DNA of 64,000 bases from Fibrobacter succinogenes (GTDB lineage: Bacteria > Fibrobacterota > Fibrobacteria > Fibrobacterales > Fibrobacteraceae), in assembly GCA_902776765.1 (NCBI GenBank), contig CACYRP010000003.1:124001-188000 (forward strand), read 5' to 3'. A program made the translations under genes and the position numbers. How positions within the stretch are numbered: position 1 is the first letter of the stretch; each line of letters starts with the position of its first letter. The notes below the pieces were generated by a model. That model was given only the letters and a program-made list of their open reading frames with translations. It did not search any database and was not told the DNA's origin. Below, in pieces: positions 1 to 8,384 of this stretch.

Positions 1-1367
1 TCGTTGTGCCCATAGCGGTCGTTGATAAACTTAAGGCCGTTCATGTCGATGCTCACGATGGCAAAATCTGCGGAAGTCGAGTCGAGTATTTCAAAAATAC
101 GCTGGCTTTTGGCGCGGTTGTAAATTCCTGTCAGCGAATCTCTGTAAGCAATTTCCTTCAACAAGTCTTTCTCGGTTTTTGCCGACATCAAGCGGTACGT
201 GTAAACAATGTAACTCATGACAAGCAGAAGGACGAATAAAAGTGTTCCTGCTGGGAGCCACGTGATGCCGAGTATTGTATGCTCCAAATGGAAGAATGTC
301 ATCACATGGAATCGGACGAGTTCGAGTATGGCGAATGTGCCGAATGTGAATACGCCTGCTGTTAAGATTCTAGTCGGAGCGTCGAATTTATGCTTATTCG
401 AAATTATTGTCACAAACAGGTAAACGATGCATAAAATGACATAGGCGTGGAACACCCACAAGGATTGCGGGTAATGTACGACATCTGTGAAGTTCAGGAT
501 GGTTGTTACGGCAAATATCAGTAAATCAAGGCCTGCAACAATGATTAAGCCCGACCATAGCGTTTTGCTAATTTGCTTGTAACGCATGTGGAGCAATAGC
601 AAATAAAGTGGCAATGGAGATATGTAAAGGGCGGCATACTCAAGATTGGTATTGAATGTGAAATCATAGGAGAACAGCTGGAAAAGTTTCGTAAAGCACA
701 GCGTCCAAATGCCAAGGCAAATCGACAAAAATCCAATCATCATGAGTTGGAAAAATCTCATTTTGTAGAACAACATGCCTGCGCTTAGGAACAGAGCCAA
801 TATGCCGAAAAGCAATAGGAATAGCCCAACGACCAATGCTATAGAATGCCGTGCGTAAAAGTCGTTGTAGGCGTATTTTGCAGGAAGGATTTCGAAGGAC
901 GGGAGAATATTCCACGCATCGTTTTCCGAGAAATAGAACTTTAGCTCTAACGTTCTGTCTTTGACTAACGATATGCCTAGATAAACAAAATGAATCCCGC
1001 TTCCGACAAGGCCGTGATTTCTGTAATTGCTTTCGCTGTTGGAGTAAATTTTTTTCCCATCGCGATATGCTTCTACAAAAGTTTGATAGGTCTTAAAGCG
1101 GAGGACCGGAGTTTGGGGAATTTCTGCCGTGAGCTTTCGCTTTAAAATGAGCGAGTCACCGCGGAGAATGTGCTCGGCTATAGCGTATTTTTCCGTCGAT
1201 TCGATTTCTGTCGTGTCGCCATGGAATATGAGCGTCCAGCCGTGGTTCAACGGGATAGTCGAATCATAGACACCTTGCTTACGGATTCCAACGACAATGA
1301 TGCTGATTAGCACAACCAGCAACACGGCCATTAAAATCGCTATACTCTTTCGACTTTTCTCCGACAT
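1..1367 (-). CDS. Membrane-bound diguanylate cyclase (GGDEF), 3' end missing
   Basis: The gene begins at an ATG at 1367 and runs off the left edge, leaving about 455 residues. An N-terminal membrane anchor (AILMAVLLVVLISIIVVG) is followed by an extracytoplasmic domain of about 150 residues, then about seven hydrophobic segments, a layout like 7TMR-DISM sensors. The last visible stretch, AIVSIDMNGLKFINDRYGHN, is the start of a GGDEF domain and holds the metal-binding Asp and the substrate-binding Asn region. The GGDEF motif itself lies outside the window, so activity cannot be judged. Known members make cyclic di-GMP in response to an outside signal. The start is only 25 bases after the ketosynthase stop, which suggests cotranscription. 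Confidence 0.85.
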   Translation of the reverse strand, partial: MSEKSRKSIAILMAVLLVVLISIIVVGIRKQGVYDSTIPLNHGWTLIFHGDTTEIESTEKYAIAEHILRGDSLILKRKLTAEIPQTPVLRFKTYQTFVEAYRDGKKIYSNSESNYRNHGLVGSGIHFVYLGISLVKDRTLELKFYFSENDAWNILPSFEILPAKYAYNDFYARHSIALVVGLFLLLFGILALFLSAGMLFYKMRFFQLMMIGFLSICLGIWTLCFTKLFQLFSYDFTFNTNLEYAALYISPLPLYLLLLHMRYKQISKTLWSGLIIVAGLDLLIFAVTTILNFTDVVHYPQSLWVFHAYVILCIVYLFVTIISNKHKFDAPTRILTAGVFTFGTFAILELVRFHVMTFFHLEHTILGITWLPAGTLLFVLLLVMSYIVYTYRLMSAKTEKDLLKEIAYRDSLTGIYNRAKSQRIFEILDSTSADFAIVSIDMNGLKFINDRYGHN

Positions 1368-1392
1368 ATTCCGTTGAGTTTTGTTCTTGCGT

Positions 1393-2643
1393 TTATTCCT
1401 TGAACTTCTTGATCACGACAATGCCATTGTGACCGCCGAAACCAAGCGAAGCAGACACTGCAACGTCGATGTTTCCTTCGACGCCCTTGTGCGGCACGTA
1501 GTCGAGGTCGCAACCTTCGTCCGGATTGTCCAGATTTATTGTTGCAGGGTAGAACGAATCGCGAATGGCAAGCGTGCTGATCATCGCTTCGATAACACCA
1601 GCAGCTCCGACGCAGTGGCCGGTCATGCTCTTGGTGCTGGAGACCTTGATCTTGTAGGCGTGTTCGCCGAGAGCAATTTTAAGCATTTGCGTTTCGGTGA
1701 GGTCGTTCAGGTGCGTCGAGGTGCCGTGGGCATTGTAGTAGTCCACATCCGTTGGGGCGATGCCTGCGTCCTTCATGGCCTTGAGCATGGCCTTGGCGCA
1801 AGTTTCTCCACCCGGGCGCGGGCTCGTGATGTGGTAGGCGTCTGCAGAAGAACCGTAACCGGCAACTTCGGCGTAGATTTTAGCGCCGCGGGCTTTGGCG
1901 TGTTCGAGTTCTTCGAGCACGAGGATGGCACCTGCTTCACCCATCACGAAACCGGAACGGTCCTTGTCAAATGGGCGGGATGCTTTTTCGGGAGCGTCAT
2001 TGAACTTGTCGGTCAGCGCATGCATGCCGGCAAAACTCTTGATGGAATAGTCCGTGATGGCGCTTTCGGAACCGCCGGCGAGGCAAACGTCCAGGCGGCC
2101 AGAGCGAACGGAGTCCAGTGCAACGCCGATGGCATCCGTGCCGGAGGCACAGGCGGTGCAGACTGTGTGTGCAGAACCCGTGATGCCAAGTGCAATGGAA
2201 ACGTTTGCGCATGCTTCGTTGGCGATGAGTTCTGGCATGGCGAGCGGCGAAACGCGTCGTCGTCCACCTTCGAGGTACTTGCAATAAGTTTCTTCGACAA
2301 CGTCCATACCGGCAAGACCGTTACCTGCGACAATGCCTGTTGTATCTTCGGCGAGCATTTCGCGGCTGAGGCTTGCGTCCTTGACTGCTTCATTTGCTGC
2401 TGCAACGAGGAACTGCGTAAAGCGTGCCATGCGGCGGGCTTCCTTTGGGTCTATGCCGTGTTCTTCGGGCTTAAAATCCTTGACTTCGGCTGCGATTTTC
2501 ACAGGACAGTTTGTTGCATCAAAAAGCGTAATTGGGCCGATGCCGCACTTGCCTGCCTTGATAGCGTTCCAAAGTTCGGGGGCTGATTTACCAATCGGGG
2601 TTACCGCGCCCATGCCGGTAATAACAACTCTTTTTCTGTTCAT
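1393..2643 (-). CDS. fabF: Beta-ketoacyl-ACP synthase II (FabF type)
   Basis: A 416-residue condensing enzyme, the usual FabF length. The full catalytic triad is visible: Cys165 in VCTACASG, His306 in NAHGTST and His343 in STKSMTGHCVGAAG. The C-terminal GFGGHN motif is present. The family elongates acyl-ACP by decarboxylative condensation with malonyl-ACP in the cytoplasm. It is complete, not one of the chain-length-factor types that lack Cys. It lies 15 kb from the aryl-polyene locus and is transcribed the other way, so ordinary type II fatty acid synthesis is the simplest role. The diguanylate cyclase gene follows 25 bases downstream. Confidence 0.9.
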   Translation of the reverse strand: MNRKRVVITGMGAVTPIGKSAPELWNAIKAGKCGIGPITLFDATNCPVKIAAEVKDFKPEEHGIDPKEARRMARFTQFLVAAANEAVKDASLSREMLAEDTTGIVAGNGLAGMDVVEETYCKYLEGGRRRVSPLAMPELIANEACANVSIALGITGSAHTVCTACASGTDAIGVALDSVRSGRLDVCLAGGSESAITDYSIKSFAGMHALTDKFNDAPEKASRPFDKDRSGFVMGEAGAILVLEELEHAKARGAKIYAEVAGYGSSADAYHITSPRPGGETCAKAMLKAMKDAGIAPTDVDYYNAHGTSTHLNDLTETQMLKIALGEHAYKIKVSSTKSMTGHCVGAAGVIEAMISTLAIRDSFYPATINLDNPDEGCDLDYVPHKGVEGNIDVAVSASLGFGGHNGIVVIKKFKE

Positions 2644-3084
2644 AAATTTTTTTGATGTTTATTCCGACATTTGTACCGGAATCATTCTTTGTGAGATTTT
2701 GTTTAAAGTTAGCTTTTTTTGTGCGGATTTAAAAGTGTCTAAATCCCCTTTACCGTATATTTATAAATGTAAATATATTTTTAATATTTTAACGCTATAT
2801 TAAACGTAGCTATGAGCCGCGATAAGGCGAATATCATGAAAAAAATAGCTTATTTTGCCGTATTTGATTTTTTCGTGGATTGAAGCAGGCCTTGTTTTTG
2901 CTTGGCCTTTGCATCATTTTTTTATTTTATCTTTTTATTTAAAGTAAAATTTTGCAGATTTGAAAATCTGCACTTCTTGGTTGCAGACGGTGCGTCCCGT
3001 TTTAGTCTAGATTGAATGTTTTATAGTCCGGCTTGAGTTTCGGGCTTTTTCTATATTTGAGCGAAAACGAACGAGGTTTATGGC
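2644..3084. other. Intergenic region between divergent fabF and ahbD-like gene
   Basis: About 440 bases of low GC content with no convincing ORF. It must hold promoters for both divergent genes. It contains a perfect 9-base inverted repeat at 2953-2972 and a weaker AGGCC/GGCCT pair near 2887-2908. I could not assign clear -35/-10 boxes. Confidence 0.6.
2953..2972. promoter_or_regulatory. Perfect palindrome, possible operator
   Basis: TGCAGATTT and AAATCTGCA form a perfect 9-base inverted repeat with a 2-base spacer, about 110 bases upstream of the radical SAM start. No T-tract follows on either strand, so an operator fits better than a terminator. The regulator is unknown. Confidence 0.4.
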
Positions 3085-4077
3085 ATGATCGTCTCTTGGA
3101 TGACAACGAATAAGTGTAACTTGACGTGCAAACACTGCTATCAGGATGCTGGCGAAAATAAGTCGGCAGAACTCACGACCGCCGAAGCGCTCAAGCTCAT
3201 CGACGAAATTGCCAAGGCCGGATTCAAAATCATGATCTTTAGCGGTGGCGAACCGATGACCCGCCCAGACATCGTGGAACTTGTGGCCCATGCCCGCGAA
3301 CGTGGACTGCGCCCTGTGTTTGGTACGAACGGAACGCTCATCACGCATGACCTCGCAATTAAGCTCAAGGAAGCGGGCGCCATGGCGATGGGCATTAGCG
3401 TCGATAGCATCGATCCCAAACGCCATAACGATTTCCGCGGACTTCCGAATGCCTTTGAACTCACGTTGATGGGCATCGAAAACTGCAAGGCGGCTGGCCT
3501 CCCGTTCCAGATCCACACGACGATTATGGACTGGAACCAGAACGAAATTTTTGATATCATGGACTGGGTCAAGGAAATCGGGGCCGTGAATCACCAAATT
3601 TTCTTCCTTATCCCGGTCGGTCGCGGTAAGGAAATCGAAGACCATGCGCTTCGCGTTGCCGAATACGAAGGCCTCCTCCGCAAGATTATGGAAAAGAGCC
3701 GCACGCTTGGAATCCCGGTGAAGCCCACTTGCGCTCCGCAGTTTCTCCGCATTGCAGACCAGCTGGACATCAAGACGCGCTACAGCCGTGGTTGCCTCGC
3801 AGGTCTCGACTACTGCATTGTAAGCCCCATCGGCAAGGTGCGCCCTTGCGCTTACATGATGGAAGAAGCAGGCGATGTTCACGATACGCCCTTCGACGAA
3901 ATTTGGGCCAATGCCGAAATCTTCAAGCAGTTGCGTACAAAGGCTTACAAGGGCGCTTGTGGCAAGTGCAAGTTCAACGACCGTTGTGGCGGCTGCCGTG
4001 CCCGTGCCGCCTACTACCACGAAGGCGACTACATGCAGGAAGATTCGTATTGCGCGTTCGGCCGCGGAATTAAGTGA
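3085..4077 (+). CDS. Radical SAM/SPASM protein, AhbD/NirJ2-like heme maturase
   Basis: A 330-residue radical SAM enzyme. The N-terminal cluster motif is Cys11-x3-Cys15-x2-Cys18 (NKCNLTCKHC), followed by FSGGEP for SAM binding. The C-terminal SPASM region is Cys-rich (GCLAGLDYC, RPCAYMMEE, ACGKCKFNDRCGGC) and would bind one or two extra Fe-S clusters. The sequence MIFSGGEPMTRPDI and GLRPVFGTNGTLIT matches what I recall of NirJ2/AhbD, which decarboxylates Fe-coproporphyrin III in siroheme-dependent heme synthesis. No other ahb gene is nearby, so peptide maturases of the same superfamily remain possible, though no small precursor peptide is visible. A GAGGT ribosome site precedes this ATG; an earlier ATG at 3080 hits a stop at once. 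Confidence 0.72.
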   Translation: MIVSWMTTNKCNLTCKHCYQDAGENKSAELTTAEALKLIDEIAKAGFKIMIFSGGEPMTRPDIVELVAHARERGLRPVFGTNGTLITHDLAIKLKEAGAMAMGISVDSIDPKRHNDFRGLPNAFELTLMGIENCKAAGLPFQIHTTIMDWNQNEIFDIMDWVKEIGAVNHQIFFLIPVGRGKEIEDHALRVAEYEGLLRKIMEKSRTLGIPVKPTCAPQFLRIADQLDIKTRYSRGCLAGLDYCIVSPIGKVRPCAYMMEEAGDVHDTPFDEIWANAEIFKQLRTKAYKGACGKCKFNDRCGGCRARAAYYHEGDYMQEDSYCAFGRGIK

Positions 4078-4691
4078 TGACTATGTGGTCGCTTTTTTGG
4101 ATATACTTGATTTATATTCTTCTTCCCTTTCTGCTTAAAACAAAGAAATTTGTTGAACGGGACAATCTTAAGTGGATTGTTTGGTTAGGCTCTTTTCCTG
4201 TTTTTGGAGTTATACTTTTTTTTGAGTTCTTTATCGGTGAAAAAGCGTACTGTTATATAAATTTGCCTAATATCTTTAACTGGCTTGGAATTACGCTATT
4301 GGTTTGGCTTATAGAGCTTCCAATTGTTTTTCTGGGGAGGTCTTTTGGAAAACAAGCTCCGCCTTGGGAAGTTTCGCCAGGTGACGCTAGTGATAATGCG
4401 GGTGACCTTTTCGATATGGCTTTGAAAATTGGCAAGGAAAAGCGGGAAGGGAAGAATACTTCTGAATTGCAAGCCGAATACGAACAAAAGGTGAAAAATT
4501 TCGAAGAAACCGGTAGTTTGATTTCATCGGAAGAATCTCAATTTTATGCGGATGAACTTTTTGATATGGCTATGAAAGTGGGGCGTGAAAAACGCGAAGG
4601 AAAAGATACCTCGAAACAGGAAGCCGAATACGAGCAAAAATTGAAAAATCTTGAAGAAATCAGCAATTCAAATAAGTCTAATTGGTTGTGA
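4077..4691 (+). CDS. Small membrane protein with internal 50-residue-spaced duplication
   Basis: A 204-residue protein of unknown function. Residues 1-90 contain about three hydrophobic segments, and the rest is soluble, charged and probably helical. Residues 109-144 and 159-194 are near-identical copies beginning LFDMA(L/M)K(I/V)G and ending EYEQK(V/L)KN(F/L)EE, spaced exactly 50 residues. ATG at 4077 overlaps the previous stop by one base; a GTG at 4074 is also possible. The overlap suggests translation coupled to the radical SAM gene, but shared function is only inferred. Confidence 0.7.
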   Translation: MTMWSLFWIYLIYILLPFLLKTKKFVERDNLKWIVWLGSFPVFGVILFFEFFIGEKAYCYINLPNIFNWLGITLLVWLIELPIVFLGRSFGKQAPPWEVSPGDASDNAGDLFDMALKIGKEKREGKNTSELQAEYEQKVKNFEETGSLISSEESQFYADELFDMAMKVGREKREGKDTSKQEAEYEQKLKNLEEISNSNKSNWL

Positions 4692-4698
4692 TGCAAAA

Positions 4699-5001
4699 AT
4701 GACTGATTTTATAACATTACATTTTGATGAAATTTTTTTTGTTTGCTTTTTTGTGGCGGGGCTGGTAATTCCAATTTTGATGGGATGCAATGAACATCCA
4801 TACAATGAACCGAAAATATGGAAAATTCGTTTGGTTGCATTGCCGATAATTTTGGGTTGTGTTTTTTATATTTTTAGAAATTCTTGTGGTGTTTTGGGAA
4901 GAATCTTTATATCATTGGGGCTTTGGCTTGTCTTTATGTTTCCTCGAGGTTACGTTGAGTATATGCTTTATCGTCGTAAAAGCGGCAATAAAAAGGAATA
5001 G
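4699..5001 (+). CDS. Small hypothetical membrane protein
   Basis: A 100-residue protein with three hydrophobic stretches (FFVCFFVAGLVIPILMG, LVALPIILGCVFYIF, IFISLGLWLVFMF) and a basic C-terminus (YRRKSGNKKE). I chose the ATG at 4699, eight bases after the previous stop, over an upstream TTG inside the previous gene. I do not recognise the family. It sits between the membrane protein above and tadA, 8 bases before tadA, in one apparent transcription unit. Confidence 0.65.
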   Translation: MTDFITLHFDEIFFVCFFVAGLVIPILMGCNEHPYNEPKIWKIRLVALPIILGCVFYIFRNSCGVLGRIFISLGLWLVFMFPRGYVEYMLYRRKSGNKKE

Positions 5002-5009
5002 GTTTTAGT

Positions 5010-5636
5010 ATGAATAACGTAAAAATCAAAGAAGAAGCCCCAGACCTCAAAGTGAGCGAAGCGAACGACCTCAAAGCAACGCGACCTCAGAGCGAGTTTA
5101 CGAACGACCCCGCATCTCTTTCGTCTTTCGTCTCTCGTCTTTCGTCTAATTTTTCGTCGGAAGACGAAAAATTCATGCGTATGGCGCTTCGCCAGGCGCA
5201 GATTGCTTTTGACATGAAGGAAATCCCCATCGGTTGCGTTATTGTGAAAGACGGAGTCGTGATAGGGAAGGGCTACAACCAGGTTGAACAGCTCAAGGAT
5301 GCAACCGCCCATGCCGAAATTATTGCCATTGGCACTGCCGCAAGCACGCTCGACAACTGGCGCTTGGATGGTTGTACTTTGTACGTGACTCTGGAGCCGT
5401 GCCCCATGTGCGCAGGAGCTATCCTCAACAGCCGCGTTTCCCGTGTGGTTTATGGCTCCCCGGATTCCCGTTTTGGCGGTTGTGGCACGACAATAGATGT
5501 CATTACCGGCAATGCCCTCAAGCGCGATGTGCAAGTGACCGGCGGAATCCTCGCCGACGAATGCCTTGGCCTCCTTAAAGGATTCTTCCAGCAAATGCGC
5601 CTCGAAAAAGGCGACACGGGGAATAAGGGTGTTTAG
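5010..5636 (+). CDS. tadA: tRNA-specific adenosine deaminase with repeat-derived N-terminal extension
   Basis: The protein converts A34 to inosine in tRNA-Arg(ACG). The deaminase signature is complete: His101 and Glu103 in AHAEI, and Cys131/Cys134 in PCPMC, which bind zinc. The core resembles E. coli TadA from FMRMALRQAQ (residue 55) to the end. The extra 45 or so N-terminal residues are low in complexity and are encoded by repeats: GACCTC units at 5040-5110 and TCTTTCGTC units at 5116-5150, the latter also found in noncoding DNA at 5.7 and 51 kb. The ATG at 5010 has an AGG 7 bases upstream. A start at Met56 (5175) would remove nearly all N-terminal sequence that other TadA proteins have, so translation through the repeat seems real. 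Confidence 0.88.
   Translation: MNNVKIKEEAPDLKVSEANDLKATRPQSEFTNDPASLSSFVSRLSSNFSSEDEKFMRMALRQAQIAFDMKEIPIGCVIVKDGVVIGKGYNQVEQLKDATAHAEIIAIGTAASTLDNWRLDGCTLYVTLEPCPMCAGAILNSRVSRVVYGSPDSRFGGCGTTIDVITGNALKRDVQVTGGILADECLGLLKGFFQQMRLEKGDTGNKGV
5116..5150. repeat. TCTTTCGTC-type dispersed repeat inside tadA
   Basis: Repeated TTTCGTC units ending CTTTCGTCTAAT. The reverse complement ATTAGACGAAAG is the left end of the 48-base repeats at 5688 and 50953. Here the units are in frame and encode a Ser/Phe/Arg-rich stretch of TadA. Confidence 0.65.
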
Positions 5637-5687
5637 TAGACAGTAGTTAGTAGACAGGATGAGTTAGGCGGCTCTGCCACGATTATT

Positions 5688-5735
5688 AGACGAAAGAACG
5701 CCCGCAGTAGCGGGCTATAGACGATAGACGAAAGG
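5688..5735. repeat. 48-base dispersed repeat, copy 1
   Basis: The first 13 bases (AGACGAAAGAACG) and last 22 bases are identical to the copy at 50953-51000. The 13-base middle differs but forms a hairpin with the edges, GCCCGC-AGTA-GCGGGC. TTTCGTC units in the opposite orientation follow at 5771-5790 and 5866-5880, so the 5.69-5.88 kb gap is mostly repeat. I see no gene in 5640-5897. Confidence 0.7.
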
Positions 5736-5897
5736 TGCGGCTCTGCCGTAGTTCTAAATTAGCCCAACTTTTCTTTCGTCTTTCGTCTTTGCACTTCGTG
5801 CTAAATGCTAGGCTCAATCATGTCAAAAAACAAGTTTTTTGACACGATGTTCGCCTTACGCATTTATCGTCTTTCGTCTATATTCTATATTCTACGC

Positions 5898-6737
5898 ATG
5901 AATTTTATCAAGTTTGGCGCTTTTTCGGCGCTTTCAATTGCTTTATTGACTCTTTGCTCCTGCGAACGGAACGAAATTCATCTTGCTTTTAACACGCAGA
6001 CTGTAGCCCCGCAGTCGTATGTTCTTGAATCTACGTTGAACGTGAGCTTGCCGGGCGATTCTGTGAATGTTCCTGAATCTATGCGCACGCATGTGAGCGT
6101 CCGCAGTACCATGAGTCTCCTCATGTCGTACGACAATGGCTCTGGTCGCTTCGAAATGAAAATCGATTCCGTCGATTACACAAGCGACAAGCGCTCCGTC
6201 GATGAGTTCCGCAATATCGAAAAATATCTTTCCATTCAGAATTTCCAGTTCAAGCTTCATCACGATGGCTTCATTACCGATCCGACCATCGAAAATGCCT
6301 TGGACATGCCTTCTGAAGACGAACTCAACTTGATTCCGCTTTTCCTCAAGGCGCAGCCGCTGCTCCCCGAAAAGCCGGTAAAGCTTGGTGAAACCTGGGA
6401 ACGCCAAATGCCGATTTTTGGCAAGGGCAACAGCACCACAACAGTTTATAAGACGTTCACGTTACAGGATGTGTTTTTGCAAGACGGCGTTCGCATGGCT
6501 AAAATTCACATGGGCATGAAGTATTTGGAACTGCCGGATACAACTTCGAATTTGCAGCTGAAAAGCAGCGACTATGTTGTTGGCGATGGAATGGTTCTCT
6601 TTGACGTGACTCACGGAACGATTTCTTCAGCTGAAATGAATATTGTCGCCGTTCTTGATGTGCGCGACCTCGTTGCGGGCGACACGCTTCCGAGCTTGAA
6701 TGTCAATCAGAAAATCACATTGAGGAACCAGCAATGA
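5898..6737 (+). CDS. Secreted lipoprotein heading the stator-like operon
   Basis: A 279-residue protein. The ATG at 5898 is chosen because it gives a clean lipoprotein signal (MNFIKFGAFSALSIALL then TLCSC); the longer reading from 5805 adds repeat-encoded residues. No good ribosome site is visible. The mature part is beta-rich, with GETWERQMPI near the middle. It vaguely recalls the DUF6263 type from memory, but I do not recognise it firmly. It overlaps the next gene by four bases (ATGA), so it belongs to the operon that runs to 11619. Outer or inner membrane periplasmic anchoring is expected from the signal. Confidence 0.75.
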   Translation: MNFIKFGAFSALSIALLTLCSCERNEIHLAFNTQTVAPQSYVLESTLNVSLPGDSVNVPESMRTHVSVRSTMSLLMSYDNGSGRFEMKIDSVDYTSDKRSVDEFRNIEKYLSIQNFQFKLHHDGFITDPTIENALDMPSEDELNLIPLFLKAQPLLPEKPVKLGETWERQMPIFGKGNSTTTVYKTFTLQDVFLQDGVRMAKIHMGMKYLELPDTTSNLQLKSSDYVVGDGMVLFDVTHGTISSAEMNIVAVLDVRDLVAGDTLPSLNVNQKITLRNQQ

Positions 6738-7450
6738 TCCGTAGCTTTATGCGTTCCTCTATTTTGACTGTTCTTGCCGCTAGTGCTTTGTTTGCTTCAG
6801 GTATGCCGTTCCCAGTTGCCGAAAACGGCAAGGTCCTTTTGAAAGAAAAGGATAGCCCTTATGTGCTCGAACAGGGCGTGGTTGTCGGCGAAAAAGATTC
6901 TTTAATTATTGAACCGGGCGTGACTGTTCTCATGGGCGAGTTTGCCAAACTCATGATCCAAGGGGCCATTAAAATTGCAGGCACGAATGACAAACCTGTT
7001 GTTTTTAGCGGTGCGGATTCTGTGGCGAACTGGAATGGTTTCCACATTATGTCGAGCGCTCGTCCTTTTGAAATCAAGAACCTGACTGTGGAAAATGCGT
7101 TCCGCAATACGATTTTCCGTTCTAGCGGTACGCTTGAAAACGTGAGTTTCTTCAATAACTACTACGGACTTTGGGTCGATGAAAGTCCCGATATCACTTT
7201 GTCGCATTGCACTTTCGCTCACAACCGCTATGCGATTTCTGTGAGGGCAGGCCGCATTGTTTCGAATGGCACCAGCGTTTCTGAAAACGTTTACGGGCTT
7301 TATCTCGAATCGGGTGGCAAGCTCGATGGCGATACGGATTTGATTCGCAACAACCAAGAATCCGATATCCGCAGCGAGGCCGCCGACCTCAAGTTGAGCA
7401 AAAAGCGAGTCCGCCGCAATGTGTGGCACAATATCGAGTCGCATTTTTAA
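6734..7450 (+). CDS. Secreted right-handed beta-helix protein
   Basis: A 238-residue protein with an N-terminal signal peptide (FMRSSILTVLAASALFASG). The rest is made of short beta rungs typical of parallel beta-helix or pectate-lyase-like folds: SLIIEPGVTVLMG, FEIKNLTVENAF, NTIFRSSGTLENVSFFNN, PDITLSHCTFAHNRYAISV. No catalytic motif is recognisable, so binding or scaffolding is as likely as enzyme activity. The ATG overlaps the lipoprotein stop by four bases, and the next gene follows after 9 bases, so it is translated as part of the operon. Confidence 0.75.
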   Translation: MIRSFMRSSILTVLAASALFASGMPFPVAENGKVLLKEKDSPYVLEQGVVVGEKDSLIIEPGVTVLMGEFAKLMIQGAIKIAGTNDKPVVFSGADSVANWNGFHIMSSARPFEIKNLTVENAFRNTIFRSSGTLENVSFFNNYYGLWVDESPDITLSHCTFAHNRYAISVRAGRIVSNGTSVSENVYGLYLESGGKLDGDTDLIRNNQESDIRSEAADLKLSKKRVRRNVWHNIESHF

Positions 7451-7459
7451 GGGGTAGTC

Positions 7460-8377
7460 GTGGAAGAAGCTTTTCGTAGAGCCATACGTAAGATGACAGG
7501 GGCAAGCGTTCGCTTGGCCGTTCGTCCGAATCGCTCGGCTATTGTTGCGACACTTTCTCAATCCATGATGGTCACCTGGTCCATCGCACTCTTTGAACAT
7601 CTCGATGCCATGCTCAACAATCCGAACGCCAACGTCGGCAGTTCCGAATTGATTTCGTTCAGCGAATCGGCATGGAAACTTTGCGAATCCGGATTCCCGC
7701 AAATTTTCAAGGATTGCGAAAAACTTTACAGCGAATTCCGCGCCAAGTGGATCCAGCGATTCTCGACCGACGAGGTGCTTCGCCTTTTGCTTGAAGGCGG
7801 CGATTTTTTGGTCCATGACGAAGAGAAGGGCTGGGCGCTTACTGTCAAGAACAATAAGCAGGACATCAACAACTTTTATTCGGCGACGATTCATTTGTTG
7901 GTGAGCGATGCTGAGCCGTTGTTTGTGCGTATGCATGGCCGCGTGATGCAGTTGCAAGAAAAACTCTGCAAGTATTGGCTTTCTGAAAGTGCGGTAGATC
8001 CGGTGTCTAAACTTTTGCCGTGCTTGGAAGCTTCCTTGCGCGAAAAAGAAAATGCTATGGTCGTCTCGCTCCGTACTTCGCTCAATTCGCTTGCGAAAAA
8101 ACGTTTTGCGGCAGCGTTCTCTTCGAAAGGTCCGGTGCGCTATTACTCGTCCGCGATGTCTTGTGCAAGGAATGTCGGGCGTTTCTGGAATCCGCATTAT
8201 GCATACGAAAATTGCTTCTTGGCGTTTACGGATGACTTTTGTGATTACGCGCAAGGCCTTACAACGCAAATTATCGAATGGTACCAGAGTAAATGGTCCC
8301 TTTTCCTTCGCGGGTTCTCTCGCGGTCAGTTAAACTTGTTTGAAACAGTTGCTCCTTATCAGGCGCAGAATGTGTAG
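7460..8377 (+). CDS. Soluble protein of unknown function in stator-like operon
   Basis: A 305-residue protein with no signal peptide or membrane segment, so probably cytoplasmic. It starts at GTG with AAGGGG five bases upstream. The N-terminus (MTGASVRLAVRPNRSAIV then TLSQSMMVTWSIALFEHLD) recalls, from memory, the DUF3348 protein of a proteobacterial operon that also has a MotA-like coiled-coil protein and an OmpA partner. This resemblance is weak and untested. It lies 7 bases before the channel gene, which suggests a cytoplasmic partner of the motor. Confidence 0.7.
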   Translation: MEEAFRRAIRKMTGASVRLAVRPNRSAIVATLSQSMMVTWSIALFEHLDAMLNNPNANVGSSELISFSESAWKLCESGFPQIFKDCEKLYSEFRAKWIQRFSTDEVLRLLLEGGDFLVHDEEKGWALTVKNNKQDINNFYSATIHLLVSDAEPLFVRMHGRVMQLQEKLCKYWLSESAVDPVSKLLPCLEASLREKENAMVVSLRTSLNSLAKKRFAAAFSSKGPVRYYSSAMSCARNVGRFWNPHYAYENCFLAFTDDFCDYAQGLTTQIIEWYQSKWSLFLRGFSRGQLNLFETVAPYQAQNV

Positions 8378-8384
8378 GTAAAAA

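Noticed and set aside
1381..2586. A 401-codon plus-strand ORF opposite fabF
   Set aside because: It is the antisense shadow of a gene with a full catalytic triad. The protein is Cys/Val-rich with no domain or ribosome site.
1393..2643. fabF at the left as an outlying aryl-polyene gene
   Set aside because: It is 15 kb away on another transcription unit, and the locus already has two ketosynthases. Ordinary fatty acid synthesis is sufficient.
6902..8269. A 455-codon minus-strand ORF across two operon genes
   Set aside because: It spans the boundary of two well-placed sense genes and has no recognisable motif.
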